Assembly: GCA_037957365.1 (NCBI GenBank)
Contig: JARHVA010001190.1
Coordinates: 2,493,001 to 2,557,000, forward strand
Length of the DNA: 64,000 nucleotides
Reading direction: 5' to 3'
Source of the DNA: Torreya grandis
Taxonomy: Eukaryota; Streptophyta; Pinopsida; Cupressales; Taxaceae
Shown here: positions 22,734 through 34,821 of the stretch, in pieces
Layout: the number at the start of each line of letters is the position of its first letter
Numbering within the stretch: the stretch's first letter is position 1
Notes under the pieces: generated by a model
The model's input: only the letters and a program-made list of their open reading frames with translations
Database searches by the model: none
Told to the model about the DNA's origin: nothing
Translations under genes and position numbers: made by a program

Positions 22734-25492
22734 TTTGCAAAAAGACCTAGAGTTCTACTAACTCTAAAAAGCAAGGTCCAAAGGACAAATGGTCGAAACA
22801 TAGTCTAACTTGGTCAAAAAGTGGAGTTGTATCTCCAGAAATGATCTGTGCTAAAACTTGGCAAAAATAGTCTAACATCAAATGTCTTACACAAAAAGGT
22901 TAAGTGGATGAATAAAAACTAGAATGCCAAACTCTAGGTTCAAAAGTGTTTCAAACAAGTTTAATCTAAAGAAAACAAAAAGTTGTTAGGTTTTTCGAAG
23001 AAGGCACAAAAGCTAGGCTCAAATCAGGGATGTGCTAGGTATTTTGGAAAAGACACAAAAGCTAGACTTTAAATAAAACAAGGTAAGAGATTTAATCTAA
23101 CAAATTTGAAACACTTTGGCATAAACTAGGCATTCAGAATTAAACAAAAACTTGGTTAGTTGGTATAAGACATGAAACAATAGACATATGGAAGATATGC
23201 TATTTCTCCCAAATCTAGGCACAAACAATAGTTTTTAAATTGAATAAAGATTTAACTTAAGTTACACAACTCAAAAGAGAAAGATCGATGTATAGGCTAA
23301 AATTACACAATGCATAGGCAAAAATCAATCAATGTTTGGATTTGAACTTGTCAAGGCTAATTTTGAAATCAACTTAGAAAACTAGGCTTCTTTGAATAAA
23401 CAAGAAGCTAGACAAGAACGAATGACATAACGACACTACTTAAAGCCCTCAAAAGACACACGTGGCTTTCGTTTCGAAATGAGGATTTAAACACAAGGCA
23501 AACAAATCTTTAAAATGATTCGAGCAGCGTAATGATGTTATCACACTCTAAAGATGTGATCAATGGTTTGTTTTAAGACTCCAAGGCAAAAGAACTTGAA
23601 ATGAATTGGGCAACGTAACGACACCCTTTCCAATCAAGTGACACACACACAAAGGTTGATAAAAAATCTAAGGCAACGGTATGATGTCAAATGGGCAACA
23701 TAACACCTCTTCAAACAAATGAGTGATATATAAACAAGACTCGTTTTGATGTGGTAAGATAGACAGAAATAGATAGTTTAGACTCAAAACCATGCAAGGA
23801 TAAAAATGACACAAACACTAAGTGTAACGTCTTAAATTCTAAAATTGAGAAAGTTGTATAATACTGTCGAATTTCGTCAACATACTCGCTCTTAAGAGAA
23901 TTTTAATTGTTAAGCCAAAAAGTAAAAGCGCTTGAAAACTAGGGTTTTAGGCCCTCTTTTCTCTCAAGAGTTTGTACCGCGACATGAAACTTTGGGTTAC
24001 TCGCCCTACATCAATAGTATGCCCAAGACAAGTGGGGTTGTTCTAAACTATCAATTTTTGCTCGTTTGTAGATGGTCCCAAGTGTGGCTAACATAAGAGA
24101 TGCTCACGTCAATTGGATCCACGTCAACCAATTTGTGAAAAAGTCTTGTCTTTTTCACAACCATGACATCCACGCTTGCTTAGTGTAGTGCGCTATCTGA
24201 TTTGATAATACGTTCTAAGGGCAACAATCACTAACATAAGTAGTTTGACCGTTCAAACTATCGTCTCAACAATTCACCAGCTCAATTTATATACCCCACT
24301 GTGGAGTGGGGTTGAAATGATGTTGGGAGATGAATTCTCGGGTTAATGCTTTCTTAGAGAATCCGTGAAGGGACGATGAACTTCCTCCCACAAGCCAAAA
24401 TGCATAAAAAATAAAGATAAGTGGAAAGACTTTAGGGTCGTTTTGGAGTCACTCAAACCATAAGGATTTGGGAAGGGCCTTAGCGACTTTCTTTTTATGC
24501 TTTTGAATTAAAGCAATAATGACAAAGAATTAGCACTTTCGGTCACCCGAGTTCCCTAAATGGGATGGGGGGAGAGCATACCCCCGTCACTCATTTTGCT
24601 TAAAAACAAATAACTTCCAACAAACAAGTATAAAACCAACAACTCTTAGGAGTATGTAACTAAGTGTGAAAGTTCATTTTATTGCACCAAAATGAAATGT
24701 GTTGTGAAATTCGAGCCCTTTGGCATTAGTTTGAAAAATTTGCAAAAAAAACTTCAAAAACAACTAAGGCATGAAAAGAACTAAGTTCGTTTTAAGCACT
24801 AAAAACAAAGTGTGTAATAGTTAATCATGTTCAAATTTTGTTTTTTCCACCTTAGGCCCTGCAATTTGTTAGAGGGTTTCCCTACTTAGAAGCTCAAAAT
24901 TAAGTGAGAAAACAATATTTTGAAATGAGCTATCAGGTTTCTTGTTTTTTGTCTCACATAGGGGTCGATGTCAATCCACAGAGATCAATGTTGGTTGATC
25001 CAGATAGGGATCAATGTTGGTTGATAGAGATCGACATCGATCTCCTACAAAACATAGAAAAACACAATATGATTTTCACAAAAAATTTGTTAGTAAAATG
25101 AGCTTAAAACCAACAATTCTCACTAGATCCTGAAATAAAATGGTCAGACAAACAAATTTTCAGATCCTCAAACACAGAATGATAGAAAGAGAAAACAAGA
25201 AAAACTACTGTTAGCAAAGTCTCTATTGTGCTCTGCTTTTCACACAGGGACTGTGGTCGATTCAATGAATCAATGTCGGTCTTAGATAATCAACATTGGT
25301 CTCTGTCAAATTTTGAAATAAACTGGGATCGATTACCTGCAACCTATGTGTTGCTCAAAACAAAAATATGTGAAAAACAAACTAAAAACTAGAATTTTGA
25401 AGATTTTCAAGCATCCATTAGCAAAACTAAGAGTAGCATATTAATCTCCTTGGTTGTATGAGATGCTTGAGGTCCCACCAGGGGTGCCAACA
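22734..25492. other. E1 5' leader region, no coding sequence seen
   Basis: A long AT-rich region between the PBS and the first ATG of the E1 frame. It contains several variants of 'gatcaatgttggttgatc' near 24,960-25,340 and 'aagcctagacaaga'-type words. No domain found. E2 has the same arrangement at 34,822-37,616. Confidence 0.55.
25470..25492 (-). promoter_or_regulatory. Primer-binding site of E1
   Basis: Directly after the end of the 5' LTR (minus strand) the sequence reads TGTTGGCACCCCTGGTGGGA. TGG at its start is the complement of the tRNA CCA end and the following bases would pair with an acceptor stem. I cannot name the tRNA without a search. Confidence 0.6.
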
Positions 25493-26549
25493 TGTGAACT
25501 AGGAATTTGACATAGATGGTAGGTTAATCTTGTGTTAGTCTCATAAAATCAATGAAATGAACACACTAAGATCCTAACACCTCTATCTTAGACATTAAGG
25601 AGAGCTTAAGTAACAAAAACTAAATGAAAGCACAATAAAAGCATAAAAAACATATTTCTTTTATCTTCTTTGGGAGCTCCAAATGGCTGTGTTGAATAGC
25701 TTGCTTGGCTTGTACATCAAAAAGTCTTCATGAATGGAGGTTGCTTGGCTTTTTTTCTCCTTGGCACCTTGGTTTGTGATGTTGCTTGGCTTAAGATTTG
25801 GGCATAGCAACTTTACTTGTTAAGCATTTAGGCATTATAACTCTACAATATTCAAGTTTGTTGAAGATATTTGTGCATAATAGCTTTGCACCAAAATAAT
25901 TTATGTTTCAATAGGAAAGGCCTTGTATTTATAGCTTTATGAATTAACTCTCACCTAAGGTCAGGGAAGATTGAGTTTAAACTTGGAATGGGTTCAAACT
26001 AAACCTAGGTGATTTAAAACTAAAACCAATTGAATTTATAGTTTTCAAGTAATTATGATTTGCAATTATTATGCATCGCCTTCAAATTATATATTTTAGG
26101 ATATTTTCAAAGAGCTTGACAACTCAAAGGCAATGATGAAAAACAAAAATATTTTAAATTTTTGAATTTCTCTTTTTAGATTTTCATTAATTTCAAATGG
26201 ATAATTCAACTAGGCATTTAATCTGGTTTAGTTTATTAATTGATTTTGATTAGCCTTTTAACTCTTTCAAGATTTATTTAAGTGTGCAAGTGCTCCACTT
26301 AATAGATCCTTAGGTTAAATTGATGTTGTGATGCCATAAAGTGATTAGGGATGAATCCATGAGAGGTTATTGTTGCATACGATAAAATACCTCAATTATG
26401 GATGTCTCAAAATGATTTTGAGCTTTGATGAATGATGCACAAACAAATTTGGGACATTTAATGATTCCTATGGTTAATTTGCAATGGTTGGTAGGAATTA
26501 GTCTGAAGTCCGATCAGAAGCCAGTTGTGTTCAGTTTTAGGTTTCTACA
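25493..26549 (-). repeat. 5' LTR of E1
   Basis: 1057 bp, paired with 17091-18125. Followed by the target duplication ATATA and then by the second half of the H LTR. Confidence 0.9.
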
Positions 26550-26554
26550 ATATA

Positions 26555-26770
26555 GAATTAGTATAAATAGGAATCTAGATTAGTAGAAAAACATCCACAA
26601 ACTATATTGTATTGAGCTTGCTCAAAGGAGTTTGCCCCCTCGTAGGGGCCAATGATGTAATGCAATTATACTCCCTTTTTAATACAATATAATCACTTTC
26701 TGTTCATTTGCAATATTATTCCCGTGTATTTGCAATATTGTTCTAATTTGTAGCAGGAAAGCTCATAACA
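26555..26770 (+). repeat. Right LTR of H, second part
   Basis: Continues the LTR broken at 17090 and ends GCTCATAACA. It matches the reverse complement of 16080-16300, including 'agtataaata', 'tctagatta', 'aatataatcactt' and 'caatattgttctaat'. Confidence 0.8.
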
Positions 26771-26775
26771 GTCTA

Positions 26776-27880
26776 AGCTACCTGTTTGGACCCTTGAGTC
26801 ACTCCTTTTGAAGATGCAACCAATATTTGTTTCCAACTTCGAAGTGATGGGAAGTAAGATATTGATCATGACATTACTTGTAATTATAACTAGTCTTACG
26901 TAGAATTTCATGAAAATTATGTTGAATGCATCAAATTTGCCTAACAAACTTAGTTGCCTTAATCATTTATTTCTGAGCACAAGGTGATTATTCCTCTAGT
27001 ACAATGAGAAATGCTACATCGATGGAGGTTAATGGTTGAAATCCAAGCATACATGAAATGGGCTATGTCTTGTGGAGTTATGAAAAACATGATTATAGTT
27101 ATTATGGATATATGGAAGACTGTCATCCCATGTGCATAGAAGTTTTGAATGATACATTAAAGAAGATGCACAATCATGTGGTTAACCACCTTTATTTGTC
27201 CATCTGTCTAGGGATGGAATGCAATGAATTTGTTTGATTTTGTGTCCATCATAGACTATAGTGTAGACCAAAAGAACCCTTTGTGGTAGGCGAAAATGAA
27301 CCCACACATGCTCGAATAAGAGTTTGGTAGTCTCCTCTTTTGAGATCCCCTTTTTGTTGGATGCTAGAATTGCCATCTTTGAGAACTTATCGATCACCTT
27401 AGAAACACAATCATGGCCATGCCTTTTTATGGGAAAACCCAACATGAAATCCTTTTATACATAATCCCAAGGTTTCTTCTAGAATTGGTAGAGAACTATA
27501 AAGACCTTGCTTCCAATTTTATGGATTTGTGATTATGCGCGTTGTGAAAGACCTCATGTATTTGGTGATATCATGATGATGCTTTGGTGAGTAGAAATAC
27601 TTCTACAAAATTGCCACTATTTTCTCCATCACAAAATGACCCCCACTCGACTTTAGTGAGCCTCTCAAATCATTTTCTTACAATCCCTATAGGAACTCAT
27701 AACTGTTCCATGTGGCACAATCACCCCACGCGGATAATAGCTAGGAACATGTATGCCAGTTGTCAGTCTCTAGTATTAGGTATACGTCAGAGAAGTCAAA
27801 GTCACGTTCATACAACTAAGGCCACTTTTATGTCTCATGCCCGTAGGAGTCAAGAATCATTGTCACTATTATAATTAGAG
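26776..27880 (-). pseudogene. Integrase region of element G
   Basis: The minus strand shows, in order, remnants of the zinc-binding and core regions: GHFVMEKIVAIL*KYFYSPK (H2C2 region), GHDCVSKVIDKFSKMAILAS (first core strand, with the Asp of 'VDRFSKMA' retained), FEHVWVHFRLPQ, CIPSLDRWTNKGG (from HPQTDGQTE), YNHVFHNSTRHSPFHVCLDF and finally HFEVGNKYWLHLQKE*LKGP. The last block normally runs on into RPLRYGPYTI, which is found at 16,079 beyond element H. Multiple substitutions at otherwise invariant positions and several stops show it is dead. Confidence 0.75.
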
Positions 27881-28450
27881 GTTGACTCACAATCAATAAC
27901 TTGGTTGGCACTTCCCTTCTTATGTTGGATGTTGAGGTGGAATTGATGTAGATAGGTGGATGATCTTTGATGATAGTCATTCTACAACTTACTTTGGGTT
28001 TGCATGAACTGCAGAGGCTTATGACTTGTATGTATCATGGTCTCTTTGCCTAGAATATAATGTTTCCACTATTTGCATGCTTGCACAATAATATAAAACT
28101 CCTTGTCATATTTTAGATAACTGTGCATGGTGTTGGAGAATGTCTTGATGTGGTATGCAACTGGGTGCCTATGTTGGCTGAGAACCACATCCGAGGCATA
28201 TTTCTCAATCTAAAATCACTATTGTAGATATGAAAAGACAAGGACTAATGTTGAAGATAATCTCTGTTTCATTCGCGCAAACCCTTGATGTTGTGCCTAT
28301 GTCCATATGAACTTTGTTTTCGCTCCTCCTTCTGTTCCCTGGTTCATAGACTATGCAATGTGAGAGAACACAAGCATAAACTTGTATCAGAAATTGGATA
28401 GTGCTAAGAAACTCTAAAGTTCTCTGAGTCTTTGGCATTGGCTAGTCCTT
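27881..28450 (-). pseudogene. RNase H region of element G
   Basis: The minus strand begins MPKTQRTLEFLSTIQFLIQV, corresponding to the 'PxTxxELRSFLGxxNFYRxF' connection that follows gypsy RT. It then has KYDKEFYIIVQACK*WKHYI, LGKETMIHTSHKPLQFMQTQ and STYLHQFHLNIQHKKGSANQ, the RNase H blocks (normally 'ILGxxxIIxTDHKPLQF' and 'QQFHLxIxYKKGxxN'). The conserved TDHK is changed to TSHK, and stops interrupt the frame. Confidence 0.75.
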
Positions 28451-28456
28451 GATGAC

Positions 28457-29100
28457 CTAGATTTTATCTAGGTTCACGTGTACGCTAACCTTGTTGATGA
28501 TGTAGCCCAAGTATTGGATACTTTCCATGCCGAAGAAACACTTCTCTATGTTGGTGTAGAGAATTTGTTGATGCAAGGTGTGGAGAAATTGTTGAACATG
28601 TTGTATGTGCTCCTCCCATGACTCACCGAATACAAGAATGTCATCTAGGTAAACAACCATGAAAAAATCTATGAATGGTTGTAGGAGATCATTCATCACC
28701 TTTATGAATGTTTCTAGTGTGTTTGACAAACTGAATGGCATGAGTAATGACTTGAACAAGCCCTCTTTGGATTTGAAGTCAATATTCCAGATGTCTGCTA
28801 GCTTGATGGGCACTTGGTGGTAACTGATTTCATATCAATCTTGGTGAAAAATTTAGTGCCCTTGAATTGATCTAGTTGGTCATCCATCCATGAAAGTAGA
28901 CAATGGTTCTTGATAGTGATATTATTAAAGGCCCAATAGTCAATGTAGAGTTGCCACATTTTATCCTTCTTTTGAGTGAGTACAATCGGGGTCCCACAAG
29001 GTGAGGAACTTGGTCGAACGTGGCCCTTTTGAATAAGCTCTTGAATCTGACACCTGATCTCATCATTCTTGAGCACTAAATGCCTTTACAATGGTCTATT
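28457..29100 (-). pseudogene. Reverse transcriptase of element G
   Basis: Two overlapping minus-strand frames (29076-28798 and 28813-28457) together cover a gypsy RT: NDEIRCQIQELIQKGHVRPS, SSPCGTPIVLTQKKDKMWQL, YIDYWAFNNITIKNHCLL, KFFTKIDMKS, then FKSKEGLFKSLLMPFSLSNT, ETFIKVMNDLLQPFIDFFMV and VYLDDILVFGESWEEHIQHV. The catalytic YLDD motif is intact and the 'FTKIDMKS' aspartate is present, but a frameshift near 28,800 separates the two halves, and 'RMCIDYRALN' has decayed to 'QLYIDYWAFN'. Upstream, E2 interrupts the link to protease. Confidence 0.85.
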
Positions 29101-29227
29101 TGGTAGTAAGGTTTCATGGACTAAGTCAATTGGATGTCTCACCTGATAATTTAGAGATACTCATGTTGGTAAGGCGAAGACATCTATGTATGTTGACAAC
29201 ACTCGGCTTAATTGATTATGTTAAACT

Positions 29228-30247
29228 TGTGATCATAGGAATTTGACAATAGAGAGGAGGTTAGATCAAGTGTTAGTTTCACAAAATAATGAAATCAACA
29301 CACTAACATGCTAAAATATCTAAGCTTAGATCATATGGAGAACATGATGAACAAAATATAATTAAAAATTCAACTAAAATGCAAAGAACAACAATCTTTA
29401 CCTTCCTTGAGAGCTCCAAAGGATTTGTTCGTGGCTTGCGTAGTTTGTGCTCAAAGAGTCTTTGGCAATGGAGTGAGTATTCTTTGCTCCTCTCCTTGGC
29501 ACCATGTTTGGCTTGTGGCTTATGTTTGTGGCTTGGCTCAATATATGGGCATTATAACATTATTGCTATGAGTTATGAAACAAAAGTTGCATTATAACTC
29601 TACGATTTCCAAGCTCTCTAATGAAGAGGCAAATGCTTGCATTTATAGGCTTAGGAACTAATCCTAACTCAAGGTGAGTTGAAGTGTAATTTAAACATGG
29701 AATGGGTTCAAACCTAACCTAAGTGAGTTAATCAAATCCAATATAGTTAAAAGGTGTCAAGAGTTAATGATTTTCAATGAATAGGCATGGGTGAGATATT
29801 TTGAGATATTTTCAAAGACTTGACAACTCACAACAGATAATCATGAAAAGTTAAGATATTTCATATTTTTCAATTTTTTTTTAGTAATTCATTAATTGCT
29901 CATGGGTAATTCAACTAGAAATTTAATTTGGTTTACCTTGTTAATTAATTCTGATTAGCCATTTAACTCTTTCAAGATTTGATTTTATGTGTGCACTTGC
30001 CCCACTTAGTAAGTCTATAGGCCAAATTGCATGTTGTGATGTCACAAGATGAATCTGTGAGGGGTTTTTGTTGCTTACGGTAGGATATCCCAATTAGGGA
30101 TGTCTCAATATGATTCTGAGCTTTGATGAATGATGCACAAGCAAATTTAGGATGTTTAATGATTTCAAGGCTTAATTTGTAAAAGTTGGTAGGAATCGGT
30201 TTGAAGTCCAGTCAAAGGCCATTGGTGGTCAGTTTTAGGTGTCTACA
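29228..30247 (-). repeat. 3' LTR of E2
   Basis: 1020 bp, matching 37617-38543 (which has deletions) through words such as 'gatcaagtgttagtttcacaa', 'aaatcaacacactaacatgct', 'catgtttggcttgtggctt', 'gggtaattcaacta', 'gtgtgcacttgccccactta'. Confidence 0.88.
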
Positions 30248-32349
30248 ATTTCTCCTTGTTTGGAAAGACGTTGCAAGTTATAGGCATAGTAATATCTTCT
30301 CAAAGAATGAAAAAGACCTGTATGCTTAAAAGAATATAATGATTGAAGAAAAAGTTTCAAACAATGTTTGGGAAACCTATAATGATGCCCCCTTGAGAGA
30401 GTGATCGTCACATATGTTTAATGGATAGTCCCTCAAAAAGAAGCAAGAAGAAGAATGAAATTAACCTATGGGGTGAGATTAATCCAAATGAGGAAATGCT
30501 TAAAAAGTTACTGATTTGCCTAAAGACGATTATAATCAGTAACAAAAGTTACAACATTAATTTATCCAAAGGTGATTATAATCAGTGGCAATGACATATG
30601 CCCCAATTAGGGTTAATGAGTCAAAATAATGGCATGCCCACATACGATTATAATCATTAAGATGACCTGGATGGAATAATGATTGTGCCCTTGTAGGGCA
30701 TATTGACAAGCATAACTCAAAGATATAATCTATTGCACATATTAAAGATGAGTGGGTGCAAACGTAGATGCAATGGTCTAATGACTAAAGAAGACACAAA
30801 CAACCAGGCATACGAGGATGCATAAAGTGATGAAAGAAATGAATAAAAAAATAAGAATCGATCAGTGAAAATGATTCGGTTGTACTTGTCAATGTGGAGA
30901 TGTTCATTCTTATTAGCATTGATACAACTAGAATGGCCAATGGGTTGATTTGATCAAGATGGGTGTGAGGATTTGCGAAGGTTACAAAGGAGAAATTTCT
31001 GCGACTCCATTGCTTGTAAGACTTCTCGAGCTGATTTATGCTGTAGCACGTGATGGTAGGCACCATGATATAAAACACCATGATAACTTAGACAAAATGT
31101 GCATAAGGACTGACTCCTGATCCAATAAACAATTGAAAATAATGCACCAATGATAAAAACCATAATGATAACGTTGACGTATGAATATGGATAGACTCAA
31201 GAATAGTGTGCAAGGAATCACCCAATGAATGCATATAGACTGAGTCGAGGCACAGTACCAAAATCAAACAAACAGAAAGACAAAACAAATACACAAAAAG
31301 CCATAAAGTAAAAGCAATAAAAAACATCCTAACAATGGATTTGCCCCATTAGGGTGGATTGAGAATGACTGAGTAGGCTTAAAAATGACAAATGTTTTTG
31401 GATTTTAAATTTTTTGAATGTTTATGGAATTTTGAGATATCTTAACTCGTTAGATATTGACAAGATACCACTCACAAAATGATGAGAGCGTTGGCTTAGG
31501 TTGCTCATAAAATGATGAGAGCGTATGGCAAAGAGGGACTGAGCTGACCTCAATATGAATCGAGCATGACCTACATAGTCCCATTAGGACCTAAAGTCAC
31601 AGTAGTTCCACCAACACAAAAGGCGGTGAGATCTAACTTGGTAACAACAAGTTATCAAATTTAGGCAAATGGCGAGACAAATGAGAATAGTAATGGCAAG
31701 GTGATGCGACAATGCATGGTAAAGGTGTTGTTTCTAATTTGCCTATAGGTAATTATAATTATAAAACGACATAGGTTTGTGCTACTAATTTGCCTATAGG
31801 CAATTATAATTAGTAACACAAGGTGGAACATTGATTTGCCCATAAGTGGTTATAATTAGTGGCATCAATCAATCGTAAATGAAAGATAACTTGCCAGATC
31901 TATTGTCACACTACTTTCATAAACAATCATTTAAACACAAAATTCTAAAACTATTGAAACTTGATCAGAATTTTCTCATAGAAGGTGCGGGAAAAACCAA
32001 AGGAACCAAGATCAAAAGGGGTTGGGTAAAATGGTTAAAAATAGGCTTTGGTCTAATAGGGATGACATCGTAAAACAGTATGGGGTAGGACATTGTTTAG
32101 GATGGTGATGACATGATAATTGGATAAAATGGTAATAGGGTTGCCTCCAAGTGATAAGGTGAGGTAAATGGCAGGGTATGAAATAATGACAAGAGGAATG
32201 ACAAAATGAAAATTGTAAGGTAAATGGCAAATGGAAATGACAAGGTAAATGTTTTTGGCTAAGGTGAATGATTTTTTTGTTTTTACTGATGTGGAGATGC
32301 ACATCCTGATCAGTATATGACATAACCAAAACAATCAATCATGTAAATT
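30248..32349. repeat. E2 non-coding 3' internal region with the same hairpin-like motif
   Basis: Copies of the 'CTAATTTGCC-ATAGG-n-TATAATTAG' word lie at about 30511, 30557, 31733, 31784 and 31831, in the same two clusters as in E1. The remainder is A-rich and non-coding. Confidence 0.65.
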
Positions 32350-34821
32350 GATAGCTTACACCTCTTCTGAATAGTTGCTCTGTCAAGAACCTACTACACA
32401 TTTGGACGCAAATGATGTTGTGATCTTCGTTGGTCATTGATTTTGTTTCCTTCAAACATCAAGACAAGGTATCTTTGTAGCCTCTATAAAAGAAAGTGTG
32501 GTTAGGGATGGTAAATAAAAATAAATAGTGGATGATAGGTATGATTTGGTGATGTAAAGATGGATGATAATGGAATGGATAATGGTTGGGAAATAATGAA
32601 GATTGGGGTTTTTAGGCAGACATAATGTTGCTAATTCTGGATTTGACATAATTTTGGTTGTGGCAGGGATGAAGACTTTTGAATATGCTCTCGATAAGAC
32701 CACTAGATTTTTTTGTTGTTTGTGCCTGAAAGTAGCTACCATTTGATTATGTTGTAGATTGGAAGCTATAGTGATTTGATCTTTGATAATGTCTTCATCA
32801 AATAGTGAAGGACTATTGTGTTTAGCTATTGGTGCCTCAAAGAGGTTTTCACCAACGAAGTTGTCTTAATTGTCCCATAGTGCCTTCGACAAAGTTTCAC
32901 TAAGGAATGTTGACTTTTCACTTTGATTGTCTTTTAACGCCTCCGAAAAAGTTTCACTAGAAGATGCTGAGTTTGAACTTTGATTATCCATTAGCACCTT
33001 CGAAAATGTTTCACTAAGAGATTGTTCTTCTTCAGCATGAATGTGTTCTAGGCTCCTATGATGTTCTGCAACTCATATGTTGCCATGGATGCAGTTCAAC
33101 AATGTATGATTCTATCGGTCCTAATCGACACTTATGGGAGGTTGAAGGTCAATATAATGGCTAGGTTGGTTGGTGTTAATGGCATGTGAAATGGTAAGGG
33201 AATGAGGGAGGCAACACAATCCTCATAGAAAATATTAGGAGAGCCTATGTCAAAGCTGAAGTAACCATCCTAAAAAATCGTAGAAGGATCACAAATGTAT
33301 TCAAATTGATCTGCAAGACATGTGCAACCAATATTATAACAATTACAAACATATTCAAATTTTGAAGTTGATTCTGACTCAAGGGACTCTGAATCTATTG
33401 TTGAGACTAATATTGATTCTACTTCTGATGCTAAATCTGATGTTGGTTTAAAATTAAAACCTAACTTCAATGTTGATTCTTCATCTGGTGTGGACACTAC
33501 TACAATGATGATTTGTTCAATATTTTGTATTGGACAAGTAATGGCTTATGATGGTATAATGGGCTCCACAGAGATTGGTTTGTCAAAATGAGACTCCTCT
33601 ACAATGGAAAAAAGGTCAATAGACAACTCCACAGACACTGGCTTCTCAGAGGGGGGCTCTTTAAAAATAAGCATATGGTCAATGTCACGATTTTTTCAAA
33701 GGTGGTTATAATCATTAAGTGACTCAGTAAAGACTGACTTCTCAGAGTGAGACTCTTCAACAATAGGTATAGTATTGAGAGGTGATTCATCACAGGTTGA
33801 CTTATCACAAATAGTTGGTTCAACAAAAACATCATGGATTGGTTGGTTCTCTTGGCCTTGGTTTACAAGTAATTGTAAAATACTAGTTTTGAGTATATCT
33901 TGGTCTTCGAATGATTGGCTTGGTTGGAGAGGTACAAATTGGGTTAGTTTTGGTTCGACGATTGGCAGGGGTTTTATAAAGTGGGGAACGGTTGGTAATG
34001 GATGAAACATGGCCAACAGTTGGATAATGATAGGCTTAACAAAGGTTGGTTCTTGGCCTAGGATAGTAACTTTGACCCATTGAGTTGTGATTGGACAACT
34101 TGGTTGGGATAATAAGATACTATACGTGGAAGGGGATCAAACAATCCAAAGGATGAGGTCTTGGTATAGAAATGGTACGGTGTTTTGGAGCTTGGTTGCT
34201 TGCACAAGCCAAAGGACGAGGTCCTAGAATAGAAATGGTAGGGCGTTGTGGAGCTTGGTTGCTCGCACAAGCCAATGGATGATATCCTGGAATAGAAATG
34301 GTAGGGCATTATGGAGCTTAGTTGCTCACACAAGCCAAAGAACATGGTCTTGGAATAGAAATGGTAGGGCATTATGGAGTTTGGTTGCTCACACAAACTA
34401 AAGGATGAGGTGCAAGAATAGAAATGGTAGGGCGTTGTGGAGCTTGGTTTCTTTCACAAACCAAAGGATGAGGTCCTGATATAGAAATGGTAGTCCCTAG
34501 ACATTATGGAGCTTAGTGGCTCACACAATCTGAAGAATAGTTAATGGTATAAGTGGGGGATTGGATGCCATGATCGGTAAGGTGGAAAACATTGTACATC
34601 AACTGGCCTAATGAATACATCATTGCATGCTATGTTTGAGGGTCTTGGCTTTGTTCCCCATTTTGAGTGTTGTAAGGAGGATATGGATCCATCTCACAAA
34701 CCGCTTCTTCACCATAGGGGTCTCGAACAAAGTCAATTTATGCGACCATTCTATAAAAACTTGGATCGTACATGACTCTACCATAAGTGTAGTGAGACAT
34801 ATCCACATCAATGATAAACAT
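32350..34821 (-). pseudogene. E2 copy of the family-specific reading frame
   Basis: The minus strand begins at ATG 34821 (MFIIDVDMSHYTYG), with DPYGE and DPYPPYNTQ as in E1. It then runs through six 21-residue repeat units, an HPLPTVPHFIKPLPIVEPKL block, DEESTLKLGFNFKPTSDLAS, SKFEYVCNCYNIGCTCLADQ and NLVVLSRAYSKVFIPATTKI, ending with FLTEQLFRRGV near 32,350. Block order, spacing and several Cys and aromatic positions agree with E1, although both copies have different stops and frameshifts. No known domain recognised. Confidence 0.6.
34140..34530. repeat. Coding minisatellite, six 63-bp units in E2
   Basis: Units at 34196, 34259, 34322, 34385, 34448 and 34511, each containing 'agcttggttgct-acacaa-c-aagga-gaggtc-tggaatagaaatggtagggc'. 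Same period and phase as in E1. Confidence 0.9.

Larger units (their letters stand above)
17086..26554 (-). mobile_element. Non-autonomous LTR retrotransposon E1
   Basis: LTRs at 17091-18125 and 25493-26549 begin TGTGAA and end CTACA. The target duplication ATATA (17086-17090 and 26550-26554) is perfect. The minus orientation is inferred from a tRNA-CCA-complementary site TTGGCACCCCTGGTGGGACC just inside the right LTR and a purine-rich ACAGGGGCAAAC just inside the left LTR. About 7.4 kb of internal sequence shows no RT, integrase or protease by eye, but it carries a degraded long frame with a 63-bp coding repeat. Its sister copy is E2. Best described as a LARD-like element mobilised in trans, possibly related to the Tat group, which uses similar PBS sites. 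Confidence 0.85.
16075..26775. mobile_element. Palindromic chromodomain-gypsy element H (two inverted 3' ends)
   Basis: A minus-oriented LTR (16080-16435) and a plus-oriented LTR (16950-17090 continued at 26555-26770) face outwards. Each is preceded by its own purine tract and chromodomain-coding segment, and they meet head to head around 16,666-16,712. Both outer ends are therefore the same (U5) LTR end: TGTTATGA... on the left and ...TCATAACA on the right. Flanking 5-mers GTTTG (16075-16079) and GTCTA (26771-26775) agree at 3 of 5 positions with only transitions, and G's reading frame resumes directly across the junction. H without E1 is about 1.2 kb. See findings. Confidence 0.75.

Noticed and set aside
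33775..34005. 76-codon plus-strand frame rich in Ser and Trp
   Set aside because: Antisense to the E2 reading frame.
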